From Branchiostoma floridae (taxonomy: Eukaryota; Chordata; Leptocardii; Amphioxiformes; Branchiostomatidae): a DNA stretch of 62,000 nt. Position numbers and translations under genes: made by a program. This document shows positions 58,701 to 60,920 of the stretch, one piece after another. How positions within the stretch are numbered: position 1 is the stretch's first letter; the number at the start of each line of letters is the position of its first letter. The notes under the pieces are model-generated. The model was given only the letters and a program-made list of their open reading frames with translations, was not told where the DNA came from and made no database searches. Where the stretch lies: assembly GCF_000003815.2 (NCBI RefSeq), contig NC_049980.1, positions 14,178,405 to 14,240,404 of the forward strand. Direction: 5' to 3'.

Positions 58701-59728
58701 ATTCCATACCATATGTTGTGCTACGTTGTGTTGATATCGTAATATCTCTCCATATAGACTCCTTGTATGCCTACTGCGTTTGAAAGCATGCCTTCGTATG
58801 TTGTTAACAGGTATAGTTATGGGAGTCATAGATGAGAATTGCTTAGGAATCCTGTGTCTATCAGACAAAAGGGTGTAATATTAAGGATACGTTTGCTGCA
58901 TTTTCTACTTTAATTGTCTTGAGTTTCATCATCTCTGTAGGTGTCACGACAGTGGAGTGTCTCTTCCTTACCAGAGTTTTTACTTAAGGTGAAAATTATA
59001 AAAACAACGAATATCAAGGATTGATGGAATAAAGTATATTTGGCATATATTAGTGACAGTATTAATTCTTGCATTTTTGTCGAGCTTTAAATGCTTCATC
59101 GATCTTGGTTTGGAGTCTTCTCTAACAAACAATTTGCAAGACGAAAATGAAACGCTTTAACATGTGTGCTACGTTGTGAACTAGCTCCAAGAGTTCGCTT
59201 GTGCTGCTTAACGCAAACAGTACAGGATTATGCTTCCAAAGTCTCACACTTAATCAGATAAAGCCATGAAACTGACAAAACAAACTGCATTCATTTGCTC
59301 CTTATTTGCTTTATCTTTTGTGTATATCAGTTTCATTATTGTTACATATTTGATGTTGCCACGTTTTATGCTAACGTATTCATCAGAGTAATTAACTCTT
59401 TTTGAGATAGATGTTGTACATAGCTTGTACCTGTAGTCTAACACAAATAGTATTAATTGTGCTGTTTGTGTGAATTACCTTAATAAAGTACGCATATGTC
59501 TTGAAACTGAATTGCTTGACGAGCTCCAATTGAAGAGAGTTATCTTCTCTTCTTCTTCTTCTACAGGAAGGGCAAACATTAAGTAGAGCTGCGTTTAGGA
59601 GCCTGAAAAGGAGCTTAAGCAACCCGAAATGGAAGCAGCAGGGCCAACCAGAAGGACCTTCTGATCGCGAAGCCACGCCTTCCTCCATAGAAATGACAGA
59701 ATTCTACAAAAGCTACTCAGATATTTGA
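1483..59728 (+). CDS. Adhesion GPCR with FN3/Ig ectodomain, HormR, GAIN/GPS, 7TM and PDZ-type tail (5'-partial, 39 exons)
   Basis: Plasma-membrane receptor of the adhesion GPCR class (family knowledge). Visible order: FN3, FN3, Ig, FN3, FN3, hinge, Ig, Ig, HormR, GAIN with GPS, seven helices, ~340-residue tail. Diagnostic sequences seen: GPS CQCKHLTDFAVL, TM3 LHYFFLAAFCWMLAEG, ECL2 CWI and TM7 GLFMLLFYC. Exons were joined by reading GT-AG sites and phases by eye; phases agree at every step except exon 15/16, and exon 1 runs into an assembly gap. The signal peptide and first exons lie upstream of the window. FN3 repeats carry the NGPxLxYxVxWR style of L1CAM/contactin proteins, unusual for this receptor class. 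I know of no vertebrate orthologue with this order, so no symbol is given. The span includes introns; exons are listed separately. Class call very sure; subfamily not assigned. Confidence 0.95.
1767..2016. other. Assembly gap (250 N)
   Basis: Hides the 3' end of the exon carrying FN3 domain 1 and its donor site. Confidence 1.
2354..2424 (+). CDS. Exon 2: first half of FN3 domain 2
   Basis: 71 nt, phase 1 in, phase 0 out, acceptor TTCTGCCAG, donor GTAAGT. Encodes PERIRVNGVSPTSFRVSWK, the N-terminal FN3 strands ending at the core Trp. Too short for ORF finding. Same length and phase as exon 6. Confidence 0.85.
2615..2845. mobile_element. ~220-bp MITE family, copy a
   Basis: Left end GAGATCGCGATGCGACC, right end with GGTCGCA repeats; AT-rich middle with CCCTTGCTTCATAATTTGAA. 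Same family as the copies at 7.3, 14.9, 18.4, 31.5, 39.0 and 51.3 kb. Confidence 0.6.
3385..3622 (+). CDS. Exon 3: second half of FN3 domain 2
   Basis: 238 nt, phase 0 in, phase 1 out, acceptor CTACTCCAG, donor GTACGC. Encodes HNGPALRYLVSWRLQN, an L1CAM/contactin-type FN3 turn, then ENITSGLLYEVTVQAVNSVG, the Y-x-V-x-V-x-A-x-N-x-x-G strand. Two possible N-glycosylation sites (NET, NIT). Confidence 0.9.
3941..4258 (+). CDS. Exon 4: immunoglobulin domain 1
   Basis: The acceptor is TATCCTCACAG. Encodes an I-set-like Ig: TIELNCPV (B-strand Cys), LWYN (core Trp), DEGCYKCYAEN (F-strand D-x-G-x-Y-x-C). The donor is either GTTCGA after 4210 or GTAAAA after 4258; both leave phase 1, so a 16-residue Thr/Ser-rich linker may be optional. 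Extra cysteines (GCYKC, GCRC) are not typical of an I-set domain. Confidence 0.85.
5088..5571. mobile_element. 484-bp long-TIR element, 9-bp target duplication
   Basis: Flanked by a perfect TACTAAACA repeat at 5079-5087 and 5572-5580. Arms of about 170 bp are inverted copies (left starts GGTTACAGGTTGTTTCGC, right ends GCGAAACAACCTGTTACC) and contain several short GTTCGCAAC/GTTGCGAAC direct repeats. No transposase. Long arms plus a 9-bp duplication fit a non-autonomous Mutator-like element (inference). Confidence 0.85.
6183..6482 (+). CDS. Exon 5: FN3 domain 3 in one exon
   Basis: 300 nt, phase 1-1, acceptor ATTCTACAG, donor GTAGGT. A whole FN3: RATSVILSWTPWP, HFIVQYQT, LLELSPFVNYRFRVIAVNWVG. 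One NAT glycosylation site. Unlike FN3-2 and FN3-4 it has no internal intron. Confidence 0.9.
7152..7222 (+). CDS. Exon 6: first half of FN3 domain 4
   Basis: 71 nt, phase 1-0, acceptor CTCTTCACAG, donor GTAAGT. Encodes PEVFPKNIQAQG then DLDVRWD, ending at the core Trp as exon 2 does. Confidence 0.88.
7296..7515. mobile_element. ~220-bp MITE family, copy b
   Basis: Left end CTACGACCGCACTGGGACC, right end GGATCGCTGCGAGATTGTC. Middle has TTTGTGTCTTTTATTGT and GCATGACAATCC, shared with copies e and g. Lies in the intron inside FN3 domain 4. Confidence 0.65.
7958..8204 (+). CDS. Exon 7: second half of FN3 domain 4
   Basis: 247 nt, phase 0-1, acceptor TGTATTCCAG, donor GTTAAT. Encodes RNGPGVQYKIFWR (again the NGPxxxYxxxWR turn) and LPYQVQVQVLNNQGAGPIS. 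No ATG-started ORF marks it; it was found from splice sites and FN3 pattern. Confidence 0.9.
9053..9199 (+). CDS. Exon 8: hinge segment
   Basis: 147 nt, phase 1-1, acceptor TGCTTCTAG, donor GTGAGA. Encodes a Thr/Ser/Pro/Gly-rich stretch, for example ATFEATLPTRITSDTDGYLK, with no domain I recognise. Symmetric, so it can be skipped without frameshift. Sits between the FN3/Ig block and the receptor-type Ig block. Confidence 0.75.
9235..9402. mobile_element. MITE with GGTTCATGGTTC ends, copy 1
   Basis: Left AGTGGTTCATGGTTCCAA, right GTTAGAACCACGAACTTCC in inverted orientation, with GCGCATGCG next to the right arm. Starts 36 bp after exon 8. Confidence 0.55.
9540..9617 (+). CDS. Exon 9: hinge segment
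   Basis: 78 nt, phase 1-1, acceptor CCGACCCAG, donor GTAAGG. Encodes GFTEVPNGSQLSPTSVIW and on. No domain recognised; symmetric cassette like exon 8. The upstream pyrimidine tract is modest, hence lower confidence. Confidence 0.65.
9888..10118 (+). CDS. Exon 10: Ig domain 2, first part
   Basis: 231 nt, phase 1-1, acceptor GTCTTCACAG, donor GTAAGC. Encodes TRLLITCIARG (B-strand Cys), MRFKWFKGEYKI (core Trp), and LESVLEINPTSPLDRG before the F strand in the next exon. Confidence 0.88.
10212..10350. mobile_element. Truncated copy of the ~220-bp MITE family
   Basis: Has GGACCCTTGCTTTTATCATT and GCAATATGATG as in other copies but no recognisable inverted ends. A similar fragment lies near 61250-61370. 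Confidence 0.4.
10415..10603 (+). CDS. Exon 11: end of Ig domain 2 and start of Ig domain 3
   Basis: 189 nt, phase 1-1, acceptor TTTCTTTCAG, donor GTGAAA. Begins GTYRCAVSDKG (F strand of Ig 2) and continues SPVKLTCTV and QVKWFIG (B and C strands of Ig 3). Introns cut each Ig in mid-domain, as is common in adhesion-GPCR Ig domains. Confidence 0.88.
10726..10825. other. Assembly gap (100 N)
   Basis: Lies inside the intron between exons 11 and 12; splice phases on both sides agree, so no exon appears to be lost. Confidence 1.
10972..11133 (+). CDS. Exon 12: end of Ig domain 3
   Basis: 162 nt, phase 1-1, acceptor TTCCACACAG, donor GTAGGA. Encodes MYRLTVLGTVEGTKYTCMAS, the E and F strands with the second Cys, then NAAGTTVAESIVTVV (G strand). 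Confidence 0.9.
11493..11594 (+). CDS. Exon 13: hormone-receptor (HormR) domain, first half
   Basis: 102 nt, phase 1-1, acceptor TATACTCCAG, donor GTAGGC. Encodes CGQETFQNVEWGMTLAGGVY then QLCPGGSTG. The W-x-x-T-x-A-G and C-P signature is that of HormR domains in adhesion and secretin GPCRs. Confidence 0.88.
12189..12298 (+). CDS. Exon 14: HormR domain, second half
   Basis: 110 nt, phase 1-0, acceptor TTACAAGCAG, donor GTAAGT. Encodes GYATRQCLLNE and PYWLEPNFVQCTTYDFE, completing the G-x-A-x-R-x-C ... W-x-x-P-x-x-x-x-C part of HormR. Confidence 0.9.
12429..12471 (+). CDS. Exon 15: start of GAIN domain (3' end uncertain)
   Basis: Encodes KVNDLDQTSVTM, matching the first GAIN helix (L-x-x-x-T) before the usual LT-x-x-x-V segment. 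Two donors compete: GTAAAG after 12471 leaves phase 1, which conflicts with exon 16; GTTACT after 12464 leaves phase 0 and joins exon 16 in frame. A 3-nt later start (12432) is also possible. Confidence 0.65.
12569..13440. mobile_element. Inverted-repeat element hosting a nested hAT-like insert
   Basis: Ends are inverted: left AGGCCATGTTGATTTGATTA, right TAATCAAATCAACGTGGCCT, continuing through GGATGACATCC and GATGCGAGCG for about 90 bp. A lone right end of the same type lies at 15368-15420. The element at 12747-13195 sits inside it. Confidence 0.7.
12747..13195. mobile_element. hAT-like non-autonomous element, 449 bp, older copy
   Basis: Flanked by CCAACAGT (12739-12746) and CCAACAAT (13196-13203), an 8-bp duplication with one change. 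Interior matches the 15821-16149 element in opposite orientation, for example the AGGTCCGGAC region and GATTGTCTGTG. Ends TAGGTGTAGG / CCCCCTA. Confidence 0.7.
14155..14334 (+). CDS. Exon 16: GAIN subdomain A
   Basis: 180 nt, phase 0-0, acceptor TTTTGTATAG, donor GTTTGC. Encodes MLTSGIEVTSVEKIAETL and LASDIIQEMILYKEK, helical GAIN A sequence. Entry phase requires exon 15 to end at 12464. Confidence 0.85.
14703..14771 (+). CDS. Exon 17: GAIN subdomain A
   Basis: 69 nt, phase 0-0, acceptor ATCCCTCCCCAG, donor GTTTGG. Encodes DVLWSASNVLSLYNKEEW, the S-A-S-N-x-L ... W helix typical of GAIN domains. No separate ORF marks it. Confidence 0.85.
14922..15112. mobile_element. ~220-bp MITE family, copy c
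   Basis: Left end GCGACCGCTGCGCGACCAAAG, right end GGTCGCTGTGTGGTCTCC followed by AAGCAATCGCCG. Intron after exon 17. Confidence 0.65.
15821..16149. mobile_element. hAT-like non-autonomous element, 329 bp
   Basis: Perfect 8-bp target duplication GTCCAAAC at 15813-15820 and 16150-16157. Terminal inverted repeats begin TAGGGGTG and end CACCCCTA. An 8-bp duplication with short YAGGGGTG ends is typical of hAT elements. No transposase ORF. Confidence 0.85.
16698..16806 (+). CDS. Exon 18: GAIN subdomain A
   Basis: 109 nt, phase 0-1, acceptor CCTTTCGAAG, donor GTACGT. Encodes WVLGNLTRYSRLVTFQLAEG then STSTDNL, the L-x-x-L-x-x-Y helix and T-x-N-L turn into GAIN B. NLT glycosylation site. The acceptor is weak, so the 5' end may be off by a few codons. 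Confidence 0.78.
16934..17355 (+). mobile_element. tRNA-derived SINE, split by a MITE
   Basis: The head has an A-box-like TAGCTCAACTGG at 16942 and a B-box-like CCGTTCAATCTT about 50 bp on, as in tRNA-derived promoters. After the MITE at 17036-17201 comes CGTCTTTCGGACGGGACG, a style of conserved tail seen in many invertebrate SINEs. Ends not determined. A decayed tRNA pseudogene is the alternative for the head alone. Confidence 0.5.
17036..17201. mobile_element. CTCCAAGCAGAT-type MITE, 8-bp duplication
   Basis: Ends TAATCTCCAAGCAGATCCTA and TAGGATCTACTTGGAGATTA are inverted repeats, flanked by ATAATTGC at 17028-17035 and 17202-17209. Confidence 0.8.
18378..18605. mobile_element. ~220-bp MITE family, copy d
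   Basis: The best preserved copy: left GCGACCGCTGAGCGACAAAG, right GTACGGTCGCTCAGCGATCG; the ends are clear inverted repeats. Confidence 0.75.
19230..19485. mobile_element. MITE with GGTTCATGGTTC ends, copy 2
   Basis: Left AATAAGAAGGTTCATGGTTC, right GTTAGAACCATGAGCCTC; GCGCAG next to both arms. A more diverged third copy is likely at about 33118-33355. Confidence 0.6.
23319..23450 (+). CDS. Exon 19: GAIN subdomain B
   Basis: 132 nt, phase 1-1, acceptor TCTCGTTACAG, donor GTAATC. Encodes VMEVGKVAVKGLDVIEFPAT and DRIEVPGKALRNL, the V-x-x-x-x-F-P ... I-x-x-P GAIN pattern. Confidence 0.9.
23451..26481. other. 3-kb GAIN intron, no gene seen
   Basis: Only a CA/ACAAAC simple repeat near 24296 stands out. 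Phases on both sides agree. Confidence 0.65.
26482..26560 (+). CDS. Exon 20: GAIN subdomain B
   Basis: 79 nt, phase 1-2, acceptor CTGAATTACAG, donor GTACTT. Encodes VVGVSSFLYRTIKDLLPG, matching the V-V-x-x-x-Y-x-x-L-x-x-L-L-P strand-helix. Confidence 0.88.
27681..27783 (+). CDS. Exon 21: GAIN subdomain B
   Basis: 103 nt, phase 2-0, acceptor CTTCTGACAG, donor GTATGT. Encodes INTRVISLSLFPPPPG and PVRVELAHEN, the N-S/T-R-V-V-S and P-V-x-V-x-L-x-H strands. Confidence 0.9.
27948..28000 (+). CDS. Exon 22: GAIN subdomain B, first GPS cysteine
   Basis: 53 nt, phase 0-2, acceptor ACCTTTCAG, donor GTAAGT. Encodes FVDPECVSWDFGIQLP, the P-x-C-V-x-W-D-F element holding the first GPS Cys and Trp. Confidence 0.9.
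28467..28596 (+). CDS. Exon 23: GPS cleavage site and tethered agonist
   Basis: 130 nt, phase 2-0, acceptor ATCACGCAG, donor GTATGC. Encodes GGWSTEGCAVLLSNDSHTVC then QCKHLTDFAVLVTPFVPK. The HL/T triad needed for self-cleavage is intact (cut expected between Leu and Thr), and the segment after it, TDFAVLV, fits a tethered agonist. All GPS cysteines are present. Confidence 0.95.
28597..31283. other. 2.7-kb intron between GPS and TM1 exons
   Basis: A C run at about 29071; otherwise nothing recognised. Reading frames at 30.1-30.9 kb on both strands look random in composition. Confidence 0.6.
31284..31390 (+). CDS. Exon 24: transmembrane helix 1
   Basis: 107 nt, phase 0-2, acceptor TGACTTGTAG, donor GTAAGA. 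Encodes ISFIVAIGCGIAMLEIASVI and LVYILLWR, one hydrophobic helix followed by Arg at the cytoplasmic side. Confidence 0.9.
31478..31705. mobile_element. ~220-bp MITE family, copy e
   Basis: Left GCAGAGCGACCGCTGAGGCA, right GCAGTCGCTCAGCGATCGCC. Just downstream of the TM1 exon. Confidence 0.75.
36477..36610. mobile_element. Hairpin MITE related to the CTCCAAGCAGAT type
   Basis: A near-complete palindrome: CCAGGCACATTTGCCAGTGG ... CCACTGGTAAATCTGCCTGG, with GGCCG-rich inner arms. Right end CTGCCTGGAGATTA resembles the two MITEs above. Flanking duplication unclear. Confidence 0.7.
38483..38592. mobile_element. CTCCAAGCAGAT-type MITE, 110 bp
   Basis: Perfect 27-bp inverted ends, starting AATCTCCAAGCAGATTCCTC, flanked by ATGATTTGT at 38474-38482 and 38593-38601. 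Lies 150 bp before the TM2 exon. Confidence 0.82.
38750..38852 (+). CDS. Exon 25: transmembrane helix 2
   Basis: 103 nt, phase 2-0, acceptor TACCTTCCAG, donor GTAAGT. Encodes SVIVLNLSLSLLNANGVFLG, the I-x-L-N-L-x-x-S-L-L TM2 pattern. Follows a 7.4-kb intron. Confidence 0.9.
38955..39160. mobile_element. ~220-bp MITE family, copy f
   Basis: Diverged copy with AACTCGCTGAGCGTTACG at the left and TTTGGTCGCTCACTGG at the right; middle keeps TTCATAATTGGAATATGATG. Intron between TM2 and TM3 exons. Confidence 0.55.
39448..39598 (+). CDS. Exon 26: transmembrane helix 3 and start of helix 4
   Basis: 151 nt, phase 0-1, acceptor TTTCTACAG, donor GTAAGT. Encodes TICTAVAAMLHYFFLAAF then CWMLAEGWHMYSSLV, the most diagnostic adhesion-GPCR stretch, with the TM3 Cys that pairs with ECL2. 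Ends ALGW at the TM4 start. Confidence 0.96.
39600..39735. repeat. CT-rich low-complexity tract
   Basis: TTTCTCTCTT-type polypyrimidine run straight after the TM3 exon donor. Other simple repeats: (TTTG)n at 3836-3862, (CA)n at 13850-13865 and 24298-24317, (TA)n near 35975-35990, and C runs near 29071-29085 and 49480-49493. Confidence 0.85.
39736..43053. other. Intron between TM3 and TM4 exons
   Basis: Apart from the CT tract and the CCAAT-word cluster I see nothing. The 108-residue frame at 41197 has a hydrophobic stretch but no family resemblance and lies wholly inside the intron. Confidence 0.55.
42085..42320. repeat. Cluster of CCAATCAGAATGAGAG words
   Basis: Five close variants of CCAATCAGAAKG occur in about 215 bp in the intron before the TM4 exon. 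Irregular spacing; could be a decayed short-period repeat or a cluster of CCAAT-box-like sites. Confidence 0.5.
43054..43123 (+). CDS. Exon 27: transmembrane helix 4
   Basis: 70 nt, phase 1-2, acceptor CCATCCACAG, donor GTAAGC. Encodes LPAAVVGVSLGITKTNGYG, completing the G-W-x-x-P TM4 motif begun in exon 26. Confidence 0.88.
43124..45644. other. Intron between TM4 and ECL2 exons
   Basis: 44345-45505 holds several medium reading frames on both strands (up to 142 residues on minus) of GC-richer sequence; none matches a family I know. It may be a decayed mobile element. The rest is unremarkable. Confidence 0.45.
45645..45711 (+). CDS. Exon 28: ECL2 and transmembrane helix 5
   Basis: 67 nt, phase 2-0, acceptor ATTTTTCAG, donor GTAAGT. 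Encodes CWITLDSQLPLALAAPACAV; the CWI is the conserved ECL2 cysteine motif. Confidence 0.9.
46104..46183 (+). CDS. Exon 29: end of helix 5 and ICL3
   Basis: 80 nt, phase 0-2, acceptor CTGTCTTTTAG, donor GTTTGC. Encodes ANLVILLLVVKAMLNSMAKK then VDKDRTR, a basic third intracellular loop. Confidence 0.9.
46262..46360. repeat. Dispersed repeat, partner copy at 121-220
   Basis: Lies in the intron between exons 29 and 30. Same orientation as its partner and aligned over about 100 bp, but the ~255-bp units that follow the first copy are absent here. Confidence 0.75.
46361..48374. other. Intron before the TM6 exon, no gene seen
   Basis: After the dispersed repeat, no coding pattern or repeat recognised. 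Confidence 0.55.
48375..48501 (+). CDS. Exon 30: transmembrane helix 6 and start of helix 7
   Basis: 127 nt, phase 2-0, acceptor TTTTCTCCTAG, donor GTAAGT. Encodes SSCVILPLLAATVVLAVFAV then AVLFQYLFAMCNTLL. The Trp expected after P-L-L-x-x-T (toggle position 6.53) is Val here. Confidence 0.92.
48502..50513. other. Intron before the TM7 exon, no gene seen
   Basis: A C run near 49480 and AT-rich sequence; nothing else recognised. Confidence 0.55.
50514..50555 (+). CDS. Exon 31: transmembrane helix 7
   Basis: 42 nt, phase 0-0, acceptor TTATTCTGCAG, donor GTCAGT. Encodes GLFMLLFYCVGNKQ, the G-x-F-x-x-L-F-Y-C-x-x-N-x-x TM7 signature. Confidence 0.92.
51027..51122 (+). CDS. Exon 32: membrane-proximal cytoplasmic tail
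   Basis: 96 nt, phase 0-0, acceptor CATATATCAG, donor GTAAAT. Encodes VLDIVKSRMC, matching the helix-8 region, then an acidic Pro/Ser stretch. Confidence 0.82.
51308..51515. mobile_element. ~220-bp MITE family, copy g
   Basis: Left AGCTCAGCGAATTGCATC, right GAGATCGCAGCGCCATCGCC, with TTTGCGTGACATTCCAAC inside as in copy e. Just after exon 32. Confidence 0.65.
52250..53925. repeat. Satellite array A, ~114-bp unit, 13-15 copies
   Basis: Units repeat every 111-116 bp and share AGTTTAAGCGAACTAGGGGA, the hairpin-forming GGGGAGACCTCCCC, and CGTATATGAAATGTTGCGTA. Middle copies are nearly identical; outer copies decay at both edges. In the intron between exons 32 and 33. Confidence 0.95.
55030..55870. 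repeat. Satellite array B, ~141-bp unit, 6 copies
   Basis: Units share CACGTATATGAGACGTAAA, GGCTTTAGATCAAATAAACG and CTTAAGGGCGTTTTAAT. Same intron as array A; the only common word noticed is ACGTATATGA. Confidence 0.92.
56173..56212 (+). CDS. Exon 33: tail microexon
   Basis: 40 nt, phase 0-1, acceptor CCCCATACAG, donor GTAACT. Encodes KKVDANGRPITYTG. Phases link exon 32 to exon 34 exactly, the main support for so short an exon. Confidence 0.7.
56745..56887 (+). CDS. Exon 34: charged cytoplasmic tail segment
   Basis: 143 nt, phase 1-0, acceptor CAAAAGCAG, donor GTGAGG. Encodes an acidic run around EEHEMEMIDVVV and a basic helix SEQERRAQAEALLRRQ, perhaps a short coiled coil. Confidence 0.85.
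57268..57681 (+). CDS. Exon 35: long Pro/Arg-rich tail exon
   Basis: 414 nt, phase 0-0, acceptor TCTTTTCTCAG, donor GTACGT. The largest exon, clearly more GC-rich than its surroundings. Encodes disordered-looking sequence with RPPTKPQPGAIRVLPG and DLEYEP-like Tyr sites (HLDYEPVKHSS). If the donor is not used, translation adds VRTK and stops at 57694-57696. Confidence 0.9.
58096..58131 (+). CDS. Exon 36: tail microexon
   Basis: 36 nt, phase 0-0, acceptor CTGTATTAG, donor GTAATT. Encodes RAQARYSDLDFQ. Symmetric cassette; YSDL resembles the final YSDI. Confidence 0.68.
58413..58493 (+). CDS. Exon 37: tail exon
   Basis: 81 nt, phase 0-0, acceptor GTTCGCTGGCAG, donor GTATAG. Encodes KIMHTRERHMDMLQNIHDSP and on. 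Symmetric cassette. Confidence 0.75.
58941..58988 (+). CDS. Exon 38: tail microexon
   Basis: 48 nt, phase 0-0, acceptor CATCTCTGTAG, donor GTGAAA. Encodes VSRQWSVSSLPEFLLK, Ser-rich with possible RQWS-type kinase sites. Symmetric cassette. Confidence 0.7.
59567..59728 (+). CDS. Exon 39: last coding exon and stop
   Basis: 162 nt including TGA, phase 0 in, acceptor TTCTTCTACAG after a CT-rich tract. Encodes basic SRAAFRSLKRSLSNPKWK and ends EFYKSYSDI. The last residues S-D-I fit a class I PDZ ligand (S/T-x-hydrophobic). Confidence 0.88.
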   Translation, partial: EGQTLSRAAFRSLKRSLSNPKWKQQGQPEGPSDREATPSSIEMTEFYKSYSDI

Positions 59729-60690
59729 CACACCAGATAATGTATAGAACCAACGGACCTTTTATAAATCTAGTCTCGTATGTCTTATAAATGGAGTTAT
59801 GTATTGTTGCGATAACAAAACATCTGTACACATATATGAAAAAAAAACTACGTGCAATATTTGCTCATGGTGGGCGTCTGTCTGGAAATAGGGTAACCTT
59901 GTCTATATTTCACAATGTTGTCTTTTGTCGTCACATACACGGCAAATTAAAGGGAAGTACATTAGCTGCATTGAAAACATTTCTACAATTGTTGTAGAAG
60001 GCAGAAAAGTGAAAGGCAGAGGCCATTCTCACAAGGTATTAAGCTACCTTCTGGTGGTGGGCAGGGCTGTGTTATTGAGGTCAGCTGTTCAAAAATTCAT
60101 AAGTCTGATTTACACAATTTTTATGGCACATTCGATGGAATTGCTTTAAAAACTCTATAGCTAATGCCATGTGCATACACATGACTTGGCACACAAACGA
60201 GTGAGTGCTGGTATTCCCTATTGATTAACACTTTGGGAATGCACAAGCCGGAGTTGGATTGGAAAGAAATATGTAAAATCCAAGATACAGTAGACAGACT
60301 CCCTCATCTACAGTTCATGTTAACGGTCAGTTGAACATTGTACTGAAGCTACGTTATCTGCAGTCTACGCGTAAAAAATATATGATTATATTCATGACTG
60401 CTATTTTCTAAGATTGTACAATCTGAAGAAGACAGCGATCTTTGTATGTGGAAGTAAAATCCTTGTTGTTGCCATTTTGACGCCTCAGATGGAAAAGCAA
60501 GGACAGCGTACGTCGTCACGTATCCTGTGGAGTAGGTACTATAAAATGGTGGTCTACATATATAGCTATATATACAGACAATATGGACTATATTGTAGTG
60601 TAATAAACTATGTACAGATACTATGTAAACAGTTTCTGTTGTCTCGTGAATCAAGGAGGTTGCGTGAATTAAAGAAAATATAATAAATTT
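59729..60690 (+). promoter_or_regulatory. Probable 3' UTR with poly(A) signals
   Basis: AT-rich sequence after the stop with no further coding pattern. Candidate poly(A) signals: AATAAA at 60602-60607 and 60682-60687, and ATTAAA at 60668-60673. Which one is used cannot be told from sequence alone. Confidence 0.45.
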
Positions 60691-60725
60691 AGATAGATAT
60701 AGTCAGGCATTGAAAGTATTCCGAC

Positions 60726-60920
60726 TTAAGGCCCCCTCTCACTTGACGTGCGGCACGCTTGCGGCATTGCTGCGTTCGTTCGCTGCGTCCCGGTTTTGTT
60801 ATTTTCTNNNNNNNNNNNNNNNNNNNNNNNNNNNNNNNNNNNNNNNNNNNNNNNNNNNNNNNNNNNNNNNNNNNNNNNNNNNNNNNNNNNNNNNNNNNNN
60901 NNNNNNNGAGGGGGCCTTTA
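60726..60920. mobile_element. MITE-like element around the 3' gap
   Basis: AAGGCCCCCTCTCACTTGAC on the left and GAGGGGGCCTTTA on the right of the gap are inverted ends. Interior unknown. Confidence 0.5.
60808..60907. other. Assembly gap (100 N)
   Basis: Sits between GGCCCCCTC and GAGGGGGCC, so it probably hides the middle of a MITE. Confidence 1.
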
